Shown: positions 21,364-33,850 of the stretch, piece after piece
Numbering within the stretch: the stretch's first letter is position 1
Layout: every line of letters begins with the position of its first letter
Assembly: GCA_029582265.1 (NCBI GenBank)
Contig: CM055816.1
Location: forward strand, 25,233,733 to 25,297,732
DNA: 64,000 nt
From: Zoroaster sp. YZ-2022
Lineage: Eukaryota > Echinodermata > Asteroidea > Forcipulatida > Zoroasteridae
Direction: 5' to 3'
Translations under genes and position numbers: made by a program
The notes under the pieces: generated by a model
Database searches by the model: none
Told to the model about the DNA's origin: nothing
What the model saw: only the letters and a program-made list of their open reading frames with translations

Positions 21364-22070
21364 TAAAAAATCTCAAAACAATAATTAAGGGTTACAAAAG
21401 ACCGTCCTAAATAAGGGCATTATGTTTCCAAACACTAAAATATCATAATTTAATCCTTTAAAACAGGCTGATATAATAAAACTATGAAATATGTACCTCA
21501 CAAACAGAATATAAAGAGAAAAATGTTGAAAAATGCCTCATTGATGACTGCTCCGGTCGTTAGTTCTTTTGTTGAAATGGCACACCGTGTACAACGTCTG
21601 TTTGATATAAGCCATTTAGCTTAATTATTTTAGTGCGTTGAACTAGCGAAACCTCAGGAGGTTACTTCTGTTATAGCCATCATTAAACAGTCGTAGGAGG
21701 GGTTTACTGAATGAGGTTAAGCTTTTTTCAAATTAAACAGCGACAATCGTTTGAAAACTAACACTAAGCTACCGTTTCAGTAGGGCTGTCATATTTTTGG
21801 TAATTAAAATATTGTTTGCAATTAAAACAATAAGATAGTTTTAGTTCCACCAGACGATATACCGACAAATTAATTTTCAGTCCCTGGTTCATTGACTTTA
21901 TTGAAATTTTCCCGTTCCAGGGTGAGAGAACAGCGGTTACTGCTCGAAAGCCCTGGGGACAAGGTTGTATAATAGCGCCTACCCAAAATCTCCTATCATC
22001 ATTGGATCCAGAGGACGCGTGACGCAATTATGAGACGTTCTAAGATGCTGGTGGCAGCAGATTTACCGAA
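21364..22070 (-). repeat. family R fragment (module d arm)
   Basis: Continues the repeat split by the Tc1 element. Landmarks are GGGTTACAAAAGACCGTCC, AAACAGTCGTAGGAG and ACCGTTTCAGTAGGG. Its reverse complement matches the arms at 28240, 43446, 57045, 58535 and 62975. Confidence 0.65.
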
Positions 22071-22857
22071 CCTTTTTACATTGTTAAAACAATGGATAAG
22101 GGTTCACCCCACCAAATGAACTCTCATAGCAACCAATGCTAAATTGTTTATTTCTTGGCTGTGTCAAATGTACGTGATGTGACTTACTTCAAACCCACTT
22201 GGGTCAGGGGAGACGCATGAACAATCTAGTCGGAAACTGTTTTAAAGGAGCAGTCCAAAACTAACATGGTCCGACACGTTGAATTCAATGATGAAAATAA
22301 GGCCACAAATTGCTTACATTTCATTTCTGAAAACAAGTTATTCTGATGAGGCTTTGTGGGTTTGTTACTTTGTCATGGATATGAAATCATGGAAAGATAG
22401 TTGCAAATTTATATGTTATTTCATATTACATACAAATCATAGAGTGCGTGTTTTAATAATCAGTATGCAGCCAATTACATTGAGTCAGGATTTAAATTTA
22501 AATTATTTTAAACACACCAAATATCTGATATAAATTAATAAAAATAGTTAATGTTATTTAAAATAATGTAAATATTGAATATTAAATATTGAATACAGTA
22601 CGCTTCTTTTTTATTTTGTTAATTTTTTTTTTACAATAATCTAAGGTTCGACTTGCTGTACAATTTAACAAAGTACAATGAGGTACATTCTAAATGAAAA
22701 ACAAATATTGAAAACATTTTAAATCAGTTTACTGCTTGCGGTTAAACCTCTTTTTACCCCTGATATTATTTTCAGAACATAAATCTGAATTCCTAATTCA
22801 TAAAAAGAGCAGTTTAAATTCAAAGATAAAAACCTACATAGTACTTGTAAAATGTGA
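22071..22857. other. no recognisable feature
   Basis: AT-rich. A 84-codon plus-strand ORF (22279-22533) has no recognisable domain and I do not regard it as a gene. Confidence 0.3.
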
Positions 22858-22925
22858 AAGCTGGATTTGAATCTGCGACCTCCGGGTTAATGTGCTGTTG
22901 CCTTACCAACTAAAGTAGTGTAAGA
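22858..22925 (-). repeat. tRNA-like SINE head, fragment
   Basis: The minus strand reads TTTAGTTGGTAAGGCAAC, then AGGTCGCAGATTCAAATCC. This resembles degenerate A-box and B-box sequences of a tRNA-derived SINE. No body or tail could be traced. Confidence 0.45.
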
Positions 22926-23104
22926 GGAGCTTTTCAGACCCCGTTGATGGAGTAAAAATGTGCAAAAATGAGTGTGCAAAAAAATGTGCAAACTTGTGTT
23001 GAGTAGTGTTAGCGCGCTAGTGCGAGAGGACGGGCTTTAAGTATGAGGTCTGTGACGTCATACTTAATGATGCGATGGTCAGACTTGTAAAAGTCTGACC
23101 GTTA
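22926..23104. other. no recognisable feature
   Basis: Contains a short AATGTGCAAAAATGAGTG duplication near 22955-22995 only. Confidence 0.3.
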
Positions 23105-23275
23105 TATTACTGACAATGTTGATGTCTGCTCTTGCTACAACTTGACAATTATAATGTCTGCCCTTTCTACAACTTACTACAACTTGACTGTTATAATGTC
23201 TGCTATTACTACAACTTGACAATTATAATGTTTACTCTTACAACAACTTGACAATTATAATATCTGCAATTTATG
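23105..23275 (+). repeat. minisatellite, about 35-45-bp unit, 4-5 imperfect copies
   Basis: Repeats of TACAACTTGACAATTATAAT followed by GTCTGCTCTTGC-like sequence, with length variation. Confidence 0.7.
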
Positions 23276-24789
23276 CTGTATTTTAGTGTTATATAAACCT
23301 ATGTTGATACGTAAGTTCTTCCTCCAAAGGATTATCGAAACCGTTATAAAGTGAACACTATAATTAGGTTCTGGTTAATTCCAGCCCATTTTTGTCTCCC
23401 AAAAGAGGCAAAAAAAAGATGAAAAGTTTGATGGCCCATAACATCTTTACATTGACATAGCGGTATTTACATGCAAACTTGCTATTCATTAAATATGATT
23501 TTATTATTATTATTATTATTATTTTATTTACATTTGAAAATTAAAAATGCATTTTGAACTTTCAGTTCCCTTGTCAACAAAACTATATTCAATAATTTTA
23601 CGGAAAGGCTCATCGTTGCCAAGGTTTTATTTTATTTTTTATTTTTTTTTATCGATAAAAAGATTGAAGGTGAACAAGCCAGTTGATACATCCTTTTAAC
23701 CAAAATGTTTTGAACACTTGGCAGTCCACAGATATTTACAGGATAATACTTCGTGACAGGAGACATATCAGTTGCACGTTTTACAGCAAGCTAAAATGTA
23801 CCAATATCAGTGTTGAGGATTATGCGTATTGCTAAAAAGTGTGGAAGTTCAGCAGCATCTAACTTATGGAAGTGGGGAGCAGGGAAGGCTCAGGCGGTTT
23901 TTAAATTTGTCGCTAACCGGTTTACCGCCGGGAAAAATCAGCTGATGTTTTTTTTTTCACCGTATAATCAGAGGACAATACAATACTACTATTGTTATTG
24001 TTAATTTGTATGAATAAGATTTTAATAATTTTCTTTTTACGAAACATAAACCAGGTTCCGACCTAAACGATGGTTAACTGTTCTGGCCAAGTCCCAGTTA
24101 AAACGGGACTTTGTAATATTATTGCTTAACATTTCATTAATACTGTAGCTTTGCCACTGACATTTGATTGGGCAATGTTTACATATGTGACACGTCATAT
24201 AAAAGGTATCTTTTTGACTGAAATTCGTGATCACAATTAACGGCAATTAAATAGCAGTAGCTTGAAAGCATCCTCCATCTACGACAGTTTCAAGGTAAAG
24301 CGATATTACACGAACTCATATAATCGGATTGTTATAATCCATTAGAGACTCGTGGATGAAATTAGACGACATAATTGGATACGATTCTGGGCATGCAATG
24401 CATTTATGGAACCACGACAGTTAATTCATTGCTGGTTTTTGATTTTAAAAAAACTTTGCTTGTGTAATAACCATGTATATACGTGAACAAACAAAGTTCT
24501 CCAAAGTAAAGGAATTTAACAGAGATTTCTGATTTTAAAGAAGAGCTCTAAGCGATTTATACAAATTGACATTTCCTCATTAATACAGAGGTTATGTGAA
24601 CTAAACAACAGAGGTTAAGGGAACTAAACAATATGCATTTTTAGTATCTATGGAGTTTGGAGAAAATTTCTTGTTACACTACTGATAATTTACCTTGAGT
24701 AAAAGAAGAGTTTAGGTAATAAAACTTTTCTTGTTTAATTTCTTTATTATTTTACGTCTCAAATATGCAAGAATTTAAGTGATTAATAT
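23276..24789. other. no gene; simple repeats
   Basis: Contains (ATT)n at about 23500-23525 and T-rich runs at 23625-23650. Small ORFs at 23810-24004 (plus) and 24037-24246 (minus) show no domain. Nothing else is recognised. Confidence 0.35.
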
Positions 24790-25158
24790 TTAATAATAAT
24801 AATAATGTGTGGACTTATATAGCGCACGTATCCACCAACTGAGTGGTGCTCAAGGCGCATTATATTATTACCCCTGCTCATAAGGCTCATAAGGCTCATA
24901 AGGCTCATAAATCATTCCTGAAACCATCTCAGCTCCCTGGGGAGTATACAGCTCAATTGCTGCCATTACAGCGCATATAGGGCTAATCAACCAACTCTGC
25001 CCTCACAGGTACCCATTTAACCCCTGGGTGGAGAGAAGCAATTATGGTTAAGTGTCTTGCTCAAGGACACAAGTGTCACGGCTGGGAATCGAACCCACAT
25101 TCTGCTGCTAACACCAGAACTTGAGTCCGGTAAGCTAGACCGCTCGGCCACGACACTC
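24790..25158 (-). repeat. tRNA-Leu-derived SINE, full length
   Basis: The minus strand begins at about 25158 with a tRNA-like head: A box TGGCCGAGCGG and B box GGTTCGATTCC. The anticodon-like loop CTCAAGT would give CAA (Leu). A 7-bp acceptor stem with two wobbles can be drawn. The body contains CTTGAGCAAGACACTTAACC, and the 3' end is an (ATT)n tail at 24792-24806. A 10-bp CTCATAAGGC-type unit is expanded to four copies near 24880-24910. Compare 45979-46348. Confidence 0.88.
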
Positions 25159-25407
25159 CATCATAGCTCTTTAAATGAAATATAGGCCTGTTAACTCGTT
25201 TAAATGAAAGATATCATGGTATCGTGGCATCGTGTGTGACGTCTGTGCTGAAACGAGAATATAGACAAATCACAGAGGTGTAGAAATGTTTTAATATATT
25301 GGAATTGGTTTAATTTAGAACAGTTGTGTCTGTGGCACAATTTGAAAACAATTGGTTTTGTCTGGATGATTAATTTTATCACTTAATTTTGTGACATCTA
25401 AACAGGG
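25159..25407. other. no recognisable feature
   Basis: AT-rich, with no repeat or ORF of interest. Confidence 0.3.
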
Positions 25408-25575
25408 TGATCAGGTACCTTCCTCACCCTTCACCTCTGTGGGCCCGGGTTCGAATCCCACTGAGACAAGAGCTCACCAAGCTGACATGCGGATTGGGAT
25501 TAAATTCTCAACATGGTCACGTGGGTTTCCAATGGAATGTTTGTCTGTGGTTTCCTGCCATATCTAACAAACAAA
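25408..25575 (+). repeat. tRNA-derived SINE, 3' part
   Basis: Has a B-box sequence GGGTTCGAATCCC at about 25447 and ends in an (AAAC)n tail near 25567-25581. The A-box half is not recognisable. Confidence 0.6.
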
Positions 25576-26087
25576 CAAACAAAACTGATTACTTCATCGT
25601 CTTCTCTTCACAGGTTTCTTTCAGGTTTACAAGCGACAGTGTTGTAGGCGCTTTTGATGAATCCTTGGTTCCATTACCAGAAAGATATAATAAATATAAT
25701 AGGGCCTATAGATTTCAAGGCCCTTACATAATGGTTGCACATAATGGCTTTTATGGGTGACGTATCCATATTTATTACTATGTATTGCTGTAGTGCGTAA
25801 TGCTGTTGTACTTTAAATTACCCGTTTGTTCGTCTGTGCAAGAATTCTGATGTTTTAATTGACAATTACTGACTGTACAATCTACCCAAGACCCAAACCC
25901 TCGCTAAATGCACTTCACCTAATCGAATAATGCCTTTTGTCTTTTTGTGTTGATTTAAAATAGAAATAAATATTCAAAATAAATAACATCAACATGGACA
26001 AAAGTAACTAAATCAATAATTATTTCGTGTGTTGCACGATGCTTTGAAACATTTTTCGAAATATTCTTTCATTATTAGATATAACAG
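25576..26087. other. no confirmed gene
   Basis: A frame open on the plus strand to 25760 follows a pyrimidine-rich TTCACAG near 25613, which could mimic a splice acceptor. It encodes about 50 residues with no recognisable domain. Nothing else is seen. Confidence 0.25.
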
Positions 26088-26161
26088 TGATCCTTGATCC
26101 TTGATCCTTGATCCTTGATCCAATTGATCCTTGATCCTTGATCCAATTGATCCTTCATCCA
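26088..26161 (+). repeat. 7-bp microsatellite (TTGATCC)n
   Basis: Perfect TTGATCC copies interrupted twice by CAATTGATCC. It lies in the same family R module as the 11.2-kb minisatellite, but a different internal motif is expanded. Confidence 0.9.
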
Positions 26162-28230
26162 GTAAATAAAATGCCGACGCGCAGGTCTGAGATGACGCGT
26201 GCGGAGACCAGAAACCAGAGACTTCTTTTTTTTGCCTAATGTCGATCAAGTAATTGTTCTTTTTGTTGTTGTTGACCTGTTAAACTTTTAGCTCAAACCG
26301 TTCCACACAATAATTTCTGAGACTGATGTAACTAAAAGCACAACTCTTCAGAAATGTATAGTTCAAGGTTCTTTGACAATCATCATATTTTTGACTATTA
26401 ATATTTTACATATTTATATTAAACTTGTCTTTTCATTTAAGATTACAAATAGTGTACAACAGCTTTTATGGGTAAATGAAAGGGGTGAATACGGCAAAGG
26501 AAGGGTACACGGCAAGAAACGGGGGGACGCCTAAATAATGAATGGTAAAATAGCATTTTTCGCATTCAATTACGGAATTAAACGTCAAATACTTTTTGAT
26601 TTCAAATTCATCATTATTTGTTTTCCCCCGCAGTCTGCTTGTTAAACAATAAGCTCTTTCTAAAATAACAATTAAAAAAAATTAAAAATTATGTAGTTTT
26701 TGTTCGGTAATGTCGTTTTGGTAACGACTATTATCTTACTTAAAAGAGTAATCAACACAGTATAATGATAATATTAATAACACTGTCAATGAAAGATATA
26801 CCAACAGTACATTTGAACCTCTTTTGATGACAGACCAATTAAAGTCCAAAAAGTACAAGCTCCTAAGCAGGGGCGGATCCAAGGTGGTTGAAAAGGGGGA
26901 ACTGCTTAAAAGGGGATCACGTATCAATTTAAACCAAGATGATGAATGAGCACTTGGCCTCTTTGCCTGCCTGTCAATTTTTCAGCTCACTAAATTCCAC
27001 ACATTATTATTTAGAACAGTGTAATAATTGACTTATTCTTACAGAATTTTGATAAGCCAACAAATTTTAGTTCAATTAAAATATCATTTGTCAAATTTTA
27101 CTAAAAGTATAGCTCTTCAGAAAGGAAGATTTCAAGGATGTTTGACTGTCAATTTACATCAAGCGTTATGTAAAACTCTGATCAAACTTATTTTGTTTTT
27201 CTTTTCTTTTAAGATTACCAATAGTTTATGAATGTAATGATGTATTCACTGGAGGCAGGGAGAATCCAGGTTTCAGTGTATTTACCAATAGTTTACAGTG
27301 AATGTAATGATGTATTAACTGGAAGCAGGGAGAATCTAGGCTGCATGGTAAATGAACGGTGAGAACACGACACAAAAGAACACACTACCATTAAACGATG
27401 GACACACATAGAAATGTATGGTAACAGAACTTGTATAATGATATCAAGGGGAAACCTCTCCTTCCCCCAGCCCCCTCCCCCAACCACCACATCCCCTCCC
27501 CAATACATCAAATGGTTTGAGACGCAATATAAATGGCTCATTAAGTGTTTCCATCCGCAAAGTCGGCTTGTAAATAATATATGGAGAGGTTTCAGCTCTT
27601 ACTGGGAACAGACTATTGAATTTTAAGCGGTTTTTATTCGGTATTGTTGTGCTTGTAACGAGTATTATATCTCATCCGTATAATGATAATATTAATAATA
27701 CTGTCAACGAAGATCTGAAGTCTTTTTGATGACAGGCCAATTGTTTCGTTAATTGGTCCACATGCAGTCGTCTTGTATTATGCCTTTTTTTTCTTAACAC
27801 TTAAAATTTTAGAATAATTAATTTTATCGAAAAGAATGCCGAATATGACGAAATTTATTTCTACTTTTCATGCGTATGAACAGAAATGCAGCACACGCTC
27901 TTGTTATTTACCCTGTAGCAGACTATAACTCCAAACTCCATTCGATACGAGCAACTAAGTTAAAGGGACAATGTCGTCATGATCAACAGGGCATGGATTC
28001 GGAGTCCTAGTTTTATTTTTCAGTCACTGTGTAATTTTCAATCACTGTGCTTATCTTAAACTAGGACACCGAAAGTGTGCTCTAATCATGTTATTTACCC
28101 TGTAGCAGACTATAACTCCAAACTCCATTGGATACGAGCACCTAAGTAAAATATGCAAGGTGTGTGGATATTATTAGTCCATTATCCAGGTAAATATGCA
28201 AGGTGTGTGGATATTATTAGTCCATTATCC
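26162..28230. repeat. family R, long fragment (modules a, b, c)
   Basis: Matches 300-720, 2950-3050, 3900-4330 and 10300-10530 in successive parts. Includes AGGGGCGGATCCAAGG near 26868, a duplicated CAATAGTTTACAGTGAATG segment (about 27225 and 27290), and a 50-bp direct duplication near 28150-28235. No coding potential. Confidence 0.6.
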
Positions 28231-28690
28231 AGGTAATACTTCGGTACCATCTGGAGGGACTAATCCATTTATATGTTTTCTTTTTACGGAAACATGAAAA
28301 TTCCAAACAAATATGACAGACTTGCTGAAACGGTAGCTTTGTACTCGTTTTTAAGCAAAATTCAAACGCTAAGCCTCATACAATAAAACACTCTTACGAC
28401 TGTTTGAGGATTGCTACCAGAGGTAGCCTCAAAAGATCCCATCTTATTACTCGCAGTACAATAATTAAAGCTAAACATCAACATAAAACAACCGTTGTAC
28501 ATGTTATGTCAATAAAATGCACCAACGAAATAAGAATGACCGCAGAAAATACATCTCTGGGAAGCAAACTCCAAAGTTTCACCTCTCGTAGGAAATATTT
28601 GTTTTGGTTTTGTGTTTTGGAACTTTTGTGTTATTGGAACAGTTTTCTTTGAGTTTATCGCATTACATTGACAGCTAAACTCTCAGTGGT
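28231..28690 (+). repeat. family R long-inverted-repeat arm (module e)
   Basis: Begins CGGTACCATCTGGAGGGAC and contains ACTTGCTGAAACGGTAGC and TACGACTGTTTGAGG. Same-orientation copies are at 43446, 57045, 58535 and 62975; it is inverted relative to module d. Confidence 0.7.
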
Positions 28691-29635
28691 GTCACGGGGG
28701 AACGGGGGAACGGGGGAAGGTGCCTACCCCCCAGCCGAGGTCTGTGCCCCAAGTACCCCATTCAAAATTTTGAAAATAGACACTCGTCACGCATTTTAAA
28801 AAGGCAATAAATTACATATTATGATTATTATAAACTGCCCCCTTGAGCCTGCCCCCTTCTCGATCCGCCAATGGTTTGAAACGCAATTGCAATCGAGTGT
28901 TAAATTTGAATTGCAATAACATTAATTTACTGAATTTCAATAACAATCAATTACTAAATTAAAAGTCAAGGCCTTTGGACTTGAAAATGGAAATATTTGT
29001 TTTGGATTTGTGTTTTGAAATTTAAAGCTAAGATTTATGGTCAGTTTTCTTTGAGTTTAGCGCATTACAGTGACAGCTAAACTCAGTGGCGTACCAAAGG
29101 GGCACAGGGGAACGGGGTGGTGAACGGGGCACGTGCCTGCCCCCATCCAAGGTCTGTGCCCCCAGATGCCACCATTCAAAATTTTGAAAATAGACACTCG
29201 TCACGCATTTTAAAAAGTCGTTAAATTACATATTATGCCCCCTTGACCACGCCCCCTTCTCGATCCGTCAATGGTTTGAGACGACATTGCAATCGCGTGT
29301 TGAATTTGAATTTCAATAACATTCAATTACTAAATTAAAAGTCAATGCCTTTGGACTTGGACTGGCTCATTACGTGGAAACCCCTGCAGTCGGCTTGTAA
29401 ATAATATATGAGAGGTTTCAGCTCTTATTGAGAACAGACTTTTGAATTTTAAGCGGTTTTTGTTCGGTATTGTTGTGCTTTTAACGGTTATCATTTCTCA
29501 CAAAATGACAATAAAACTGCAGAACATTAATATAAATCATTTGTCAACTAGATATATGAAATTAATAAATTAGAAGTTTTGTGTTGACAGGCTAATGTTA
29601 TCTACATGTATAGGATTCTAGCCAGCCAATCGTCA
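28691..29635 (+). repeat. family R with G-rich GGGGGAAC runs, partly duplicated
   Basis: Two copies of the segment GACACTCGTCACGCATTTTA through CTCGATCCG (about 28780-28870 and 29190-29270). Each is preceded by G-rich and C-rich tracts. Confidence 0.6.
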
Positions 29636-29822
29636 TCGGGCAAGCTCGGTGGTCGAGAGGTTAAGACGTCTGCACTAGTAAGCAGGAGGTCGTGGCTTCG
29701 AATCCCGCCCGAGTCGCCTGTGAAGTTTTTCCACAGACACTCGGAAAACACCGAGTATACAGTGCTATACACACGTCGGTGTAGGGCAAAATTAAATCAA
29801 TTGTTTATCACCCGACGCAAGA
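29636..29822 (+). repeat. tRNA-derived SINE (second family)
   Basis: A box TGGTCGAGAGG and a B-box-like CTTCGAATCCC are followed by a body with CCACAGACACTCGG, CACGTCGGTGTAGGGC and TATCACCCGACGCAAG. Related rearranged pieces lie at 44905-45190 and 55280-55370. Confidence 0.75.
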
Positions 29823-30210
29823 ATTTCAACAACCTATGGTTATTATCTCACTCAAAGCAGGGGCGGATCCAAGGTGATTGAAAAGGGGGAAACTGCTTAA
29901 AAGGGGGCCACGCATAAATTCAAAGAAAGCTGAATGGGCACTTGCTCTCTTTGTCAGCCTCCAACTGATCCGCTAATTGCCCCTAGCTCCTACGATCTGC
30001 CAATGATCCTCAGTATTACATGAAACTACGATCAAACGCAGGGGTTGTCAATGGGTACGATTTCTTGTGACGATTGGAAGAGCAGGGAGGGTGAAGGAAG
30101 AAGCAGTAGCCCTGACCCACTCCTCCCTATCCCACCCCAAGCCCTACAGACACCCATTATTTTAATTTAACATTTGGTGGCTTTCATTTTGTTTCACAAA
30201 CAAAATCGGT
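29823..30210 (+). repeat. family R fragment
   Basis: Resumes with ATTATCTCACTCAAAGCAGG and AGGGGCGGATCCAAGG, then the low-complexity C-rich end also seen at 10970-11060. Confidence 0.55.
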
Positions 30211-31079
30211 ATTAAATTTCAAAGTTTGTTTCTTGCTAGACTATACGTGTGAGTATGGACACGTCAAGGGAAGGTTTTTAAGTGTGAATTTGTTATCAAA
30301 ATGAACTGGAATATTGTAATAATTTGTGCGCTTTGTTTTAAAATTTAAATATGTATTGTTTATTGTTTTTGTGAACGATAATTACTTGGGGTGTATTACT
30401 ACTTGGGGTGTATTACTACTTGGGGTGTATTACTACTTGGGGTATATTACCACTTGGGGTATATTACCATTACCACCCCCCCTCCCGTCATACATACATG
30501 GGGGAATCACCCTGCCCCCTGGATCAATTCCAAGGGGTGAAATCATAAGTTCATCTCGTGCTATTAATGGAATTGTACGTTCTCTTTCTCTTTTACACTT
30601 CACGGTCCTTTCAGAGCCGCCATAGAAGACCAGAGTGTGTCTGCTGAAGAACGTTTGTTGAATGGCAACGAAGGCGCATTCGTACACATAGTGCTGCACA
30701 ACGTTGTTGAACCGTAACTTGAGTACTTCTTTTTATCGCGTGATAAATTATGTTTTAATTTGTGTGTATTTATTTGCATTCACTGATCATTTTTAGTTTT
30801 CTGTCTCACTTGAAAGTTAGCAACTAAAAATAAATAATTTAAAAAACTGACCTCATCGTGGACATAATGATGAAAACTTTGTCAAAAATAAACACAAAAT
30901 GATGCAATGACGTAATGTTTGCCAGTGTGTCAGATGTATTTAACCCCGTAGACTCCTCTAAGCTTCGTTCCTTTTTGCCTGTCAGTAAACCTGTGCCTCA
31001 CTTGTACCTTTGGGATGTCTTACGCTGAGCTTAGGAAACTGAAACTGGTCTGGATCATTTTCCTCCTAAGTTAGCAAAG
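30211..31079. other. no gene; one 17-bp minisatellite inside
   Basis: Apart from the array at 30384-30468 nothing is recognised. The ORFs of 88-99 codons here overlap the array and C-rich tract and show no domain. Confidence 0.35.
30384..30468 (+). repeat. 17-bp minisatellite (ACTTGGGGTGTATTACT), 5 copies
   Basis: Regular 17-bp period; the last two copies have GTATA instead of GTGTA. Confidence 0.85.
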
Positions 31080-31860
31080 GAATTCAAGTTATTGTTGTAC
31101 AATAGTTTATAATGAATGTAATGATGTATTAACTGGAGGCAGTGAGAATCCAGGCTGTAAGGTAAATGAACGGTGGAAACACGACGAAAAGTAAGAATCG
31201 CATACAAAAATGTACATGATGTATGATGATATAAAGGGGGCATATGACCGCCCCGCCCCCTCCCCGATCTACCAATGGTTTGAGACTCAATTGCAATCAC
31301 ATAATCAACCTGAATAACAATAACATTCAATTACGGAATTAAAATCTAAAAGCCTTTGGACTTCAATTTTTCATTTAGTTTCTCATTTAGCTCATTTATC
31401 CCCCCCCCCCAGTTGGCTTGTAAACAATAAGGTCTTACTGAAAACAGACTTTTTTTCTTTTCTTTTTTCTTTTAAGATTACCAATAGTTTACAATGAAAG
31501 TAATGATGTATTCACTGGCGTAAATGAAAAGTGGCGGGGTGATTTTGAAATTTGGGTGCACGGTATAGCTTGAAGTTCTGCATGTGTTTTTTTTTCAACG
31601 CATGGAAAATTCTAGGGGGTTAATTCTATGGACCATTCCACCCAGTCCAAAATATGAGGGGGATATATCCCCCATCCCCCGGGATTTACGCCCTTAAATG
31701 TATTTACTGGAGGCAGGGTGAATCTAGGCTGCATGGTAAATGAACGGTGGGAACACGACACAAAAGAACACACTGCCATTAAACTGAATAAGGAATTATA
31801 GAGAAGAACAATGACGTAAATGCGGCGAGGTTCAGTCAACTGAAACGTTGCCGAGTCATG
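31080..31860. repeat. family R fragment
   Basis: Shares GTAATGATGTATTAACTGGA with 14130 and 27300, a C-rich tract near 31250 and 31400, and the 'GGTAAATGAACGGTGGGAAC' segment. Confidence 0.55.
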
Positions 31861-32930
31861 GTTGTTGGTATATTATGGGTGCACCTTACTAAATAAAATA
31901 CGGTAGTGACTAAATTCATTCGCCAAGCTCATTATTCTTAATTTGTATGCCATCACTTTGTTTGAAAAAGTAAGATCTCAGGTCCATAATCATATACATT
32001 TGAGGGACTTTGTAAAAATGGTCCAATATCATGACCTGGGGTCCTTGACTTGAAGTGTGAGTAATTTTGATACCCTGGTCTTAATTGTCCTAGAAGCGTA
32101 GGACCCTTTTCCCCAAATGGATGCTTGCCTCTATAGTGTAGAGGATGGTTTCCTTTGGGATTGGAATAACTGGACGGGCCTCTGGAGTATGCACATTAAA
32201 TTGAAAATAAAATACAAGTTAGATATCACTAAATATTTTGGTTTTTGTGTAAATTATTTTTAATGACTTTTGATCATTTTGTATTTACAACTGGTTTGTG
32301 TGGGTGCACCCCACTCAATACTAACTAGTGATACATTCATGCGGCGAGCTGTATCATAATTTGTGTATGTCAGAATTTTTGTTAAACATCAATCAATACG
32401 TTGTCTGTTAGGAGTTTGTAATTATTGTTTTAATGATGTTTTAATGTTTTGTATTGAATTTCTGTATTGGCCATTGCAGTTATGTCATATTGTCCCAGAA
32501 TGAAGCGTTATTGGTCCAGTGCTGGGCCACAGGTGGGCCCTCCAGTGTGGCAGTGTTCTGTTCGGCCCAGTGCTCGTCCGATAGCTGGCGGGTTCTATAT
32601 TCACGTATGTTCATACATGTCGCTTAGTTCTGCCGCAATAATCGCTCCAATGACGATATCCTTGCTACGTCCTGGCTGTATTAATGTCTATCAGAACTGT
32701 AAATTTTCATCGAACAACATCTTCCTTATTTTGGCAGGTTTTAAAAAGGAAATGACATGAATAAACGTTGTATCCATTTAATTTTAAGTTCTGTTTAATT
32801 TTTCATGAAAGTTAATGATTTTTTTTTATAAATTACAAATATAGCGCGTCATACGCTTTTCAAATGTTTCCCAAATGTTTTAAATAAATAAATAAATAAT
32901 TTTGCCCCGCTAAGCTATCCGAACTCCAGC
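31861..32930. other. two diverged direct repeats, otherwise no feature
   Basis: Segments at about 31868-31960 and 32303-32400 both begin TGGGTGCACC and share order and spacing of short matches, about 435 bp apart. A GGGCCC/GGCCCA-rich patch lies at 32510-32580. The 97-codon ORF at 32467-32760 has no recognisable domain. Confidence 0.4.
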
Positions 32931-32933
32931 GCA

Positions 32934-33285
32934 CATACACACAATGCACGGATCCATATGTACACTGTATACACATACATCTACATGTATAAGTACACAT
33001 ATGTACGGTATGTAGTACAGTACATAATCTATGTAGTACACTCACTGTACATTACTGTACATGTACATGTACAACATCTACATACAGTGATCATTCGTCA
33101 TCCCGCCTTGATCTACATGTATGTGTATAGACGTACATCTACATGTATAAGTACACACATGTACATGTATGTAGTACAGTACATAATGTATGTAGTATAC
33201 TCACTGTACATTACTGTACATGTACAGTGTACAACATCTACATACAGTGACCATTCGTCATCGCGCCTTGATCCTTTTGTACATG
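32934..33285 (+). repeat. tandem duplication of a TGTACA-rich 160-bp segment
   Basis: Two copies (about 32978-33137 and 33138-33285), both with CTACATGTATAAGTACACA, GTAGTACAGTACATAAT and CATACAGTGA(C/T)CATTCGTCAT. They are dense in the palindromes TGTACA and ACATGT. Confidence 0.8.
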
Positions 33286-33850
33286 CCAAAATTTAAGGCA
33301 GAGTTCATCAATTCTAATAACCAAATTCAAATACGAAAGACGTGTTCTCATTGGTTAATTATTGGTTGGCCCAGCAACTGCTGGTTGTGCGCGATGTACA
33401 TTGTACTAGACAATGTGTATGTACATGTATCGTGCAGTGTGTGTGGGATCAAACGGGTCCAAGCTAGGGGCCTGTAATTAGCCATAATTTAAAATGAACC
33501 GCCCACAAATCAACAATTTATGCATATGACTTTCCATTGGAATTCCAATGGGAAAATAAAGAAACACATAAGCTTTCCATTACAGAAGGGTCAAGACTGT
33601 TGATTAAGTTCGAACGTGGAGGTCGCACTGTACAAGTATTTCCCCTCATTTCCCCCTCACTGTGCTTTGTTTTTATCTCCCTTTGATTGTTTCATTGTAA
33701 TTTTTGTAGTACTGAAAAATCGTTCTTGATTCTCAGCCCCCCTAAAAATATTCTGGATCCGCCCATGCGTATCCACGACTCGGTTATTGATCTAGTCTTG
33801 GTTAAAAACTGTGTTTGTATGTTTTTGATACACAATACAACGGCGCTACA
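33286..33850. other. no recognisable feature
   Basis: No repeat match or gene is seen; 'CCTAAAAATATTCTGGATCC' near 33740 resembles part of family R. Confidence 0.3.

Noticed and set aside
24790..25158. Functional tRNA-Leu gene
   Set aside because: The head is followed by a long SINE body and ATT tail, and a second copy has the same body. It is a SINE.
25407..25760. Possible host exon after a TTCACAG acceptor-like site
   Set aside because: The ORF begins in a SINE and the last 50 residues match nothing I recognise; no donor or neighbouring exons.
29636..29710. Functional tRNA gene
   Set aside because: The B box is degenerate (CTTCGAATCC), and the sequence continues into a SINE body without a terminator-like T run after the tRNA part.
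32467..32760. 97-codon plus-strand ORF
   Set aside because: No domain, odd composition, and overlaps a GGCCCA-rich patch likely to be repeat-derived.
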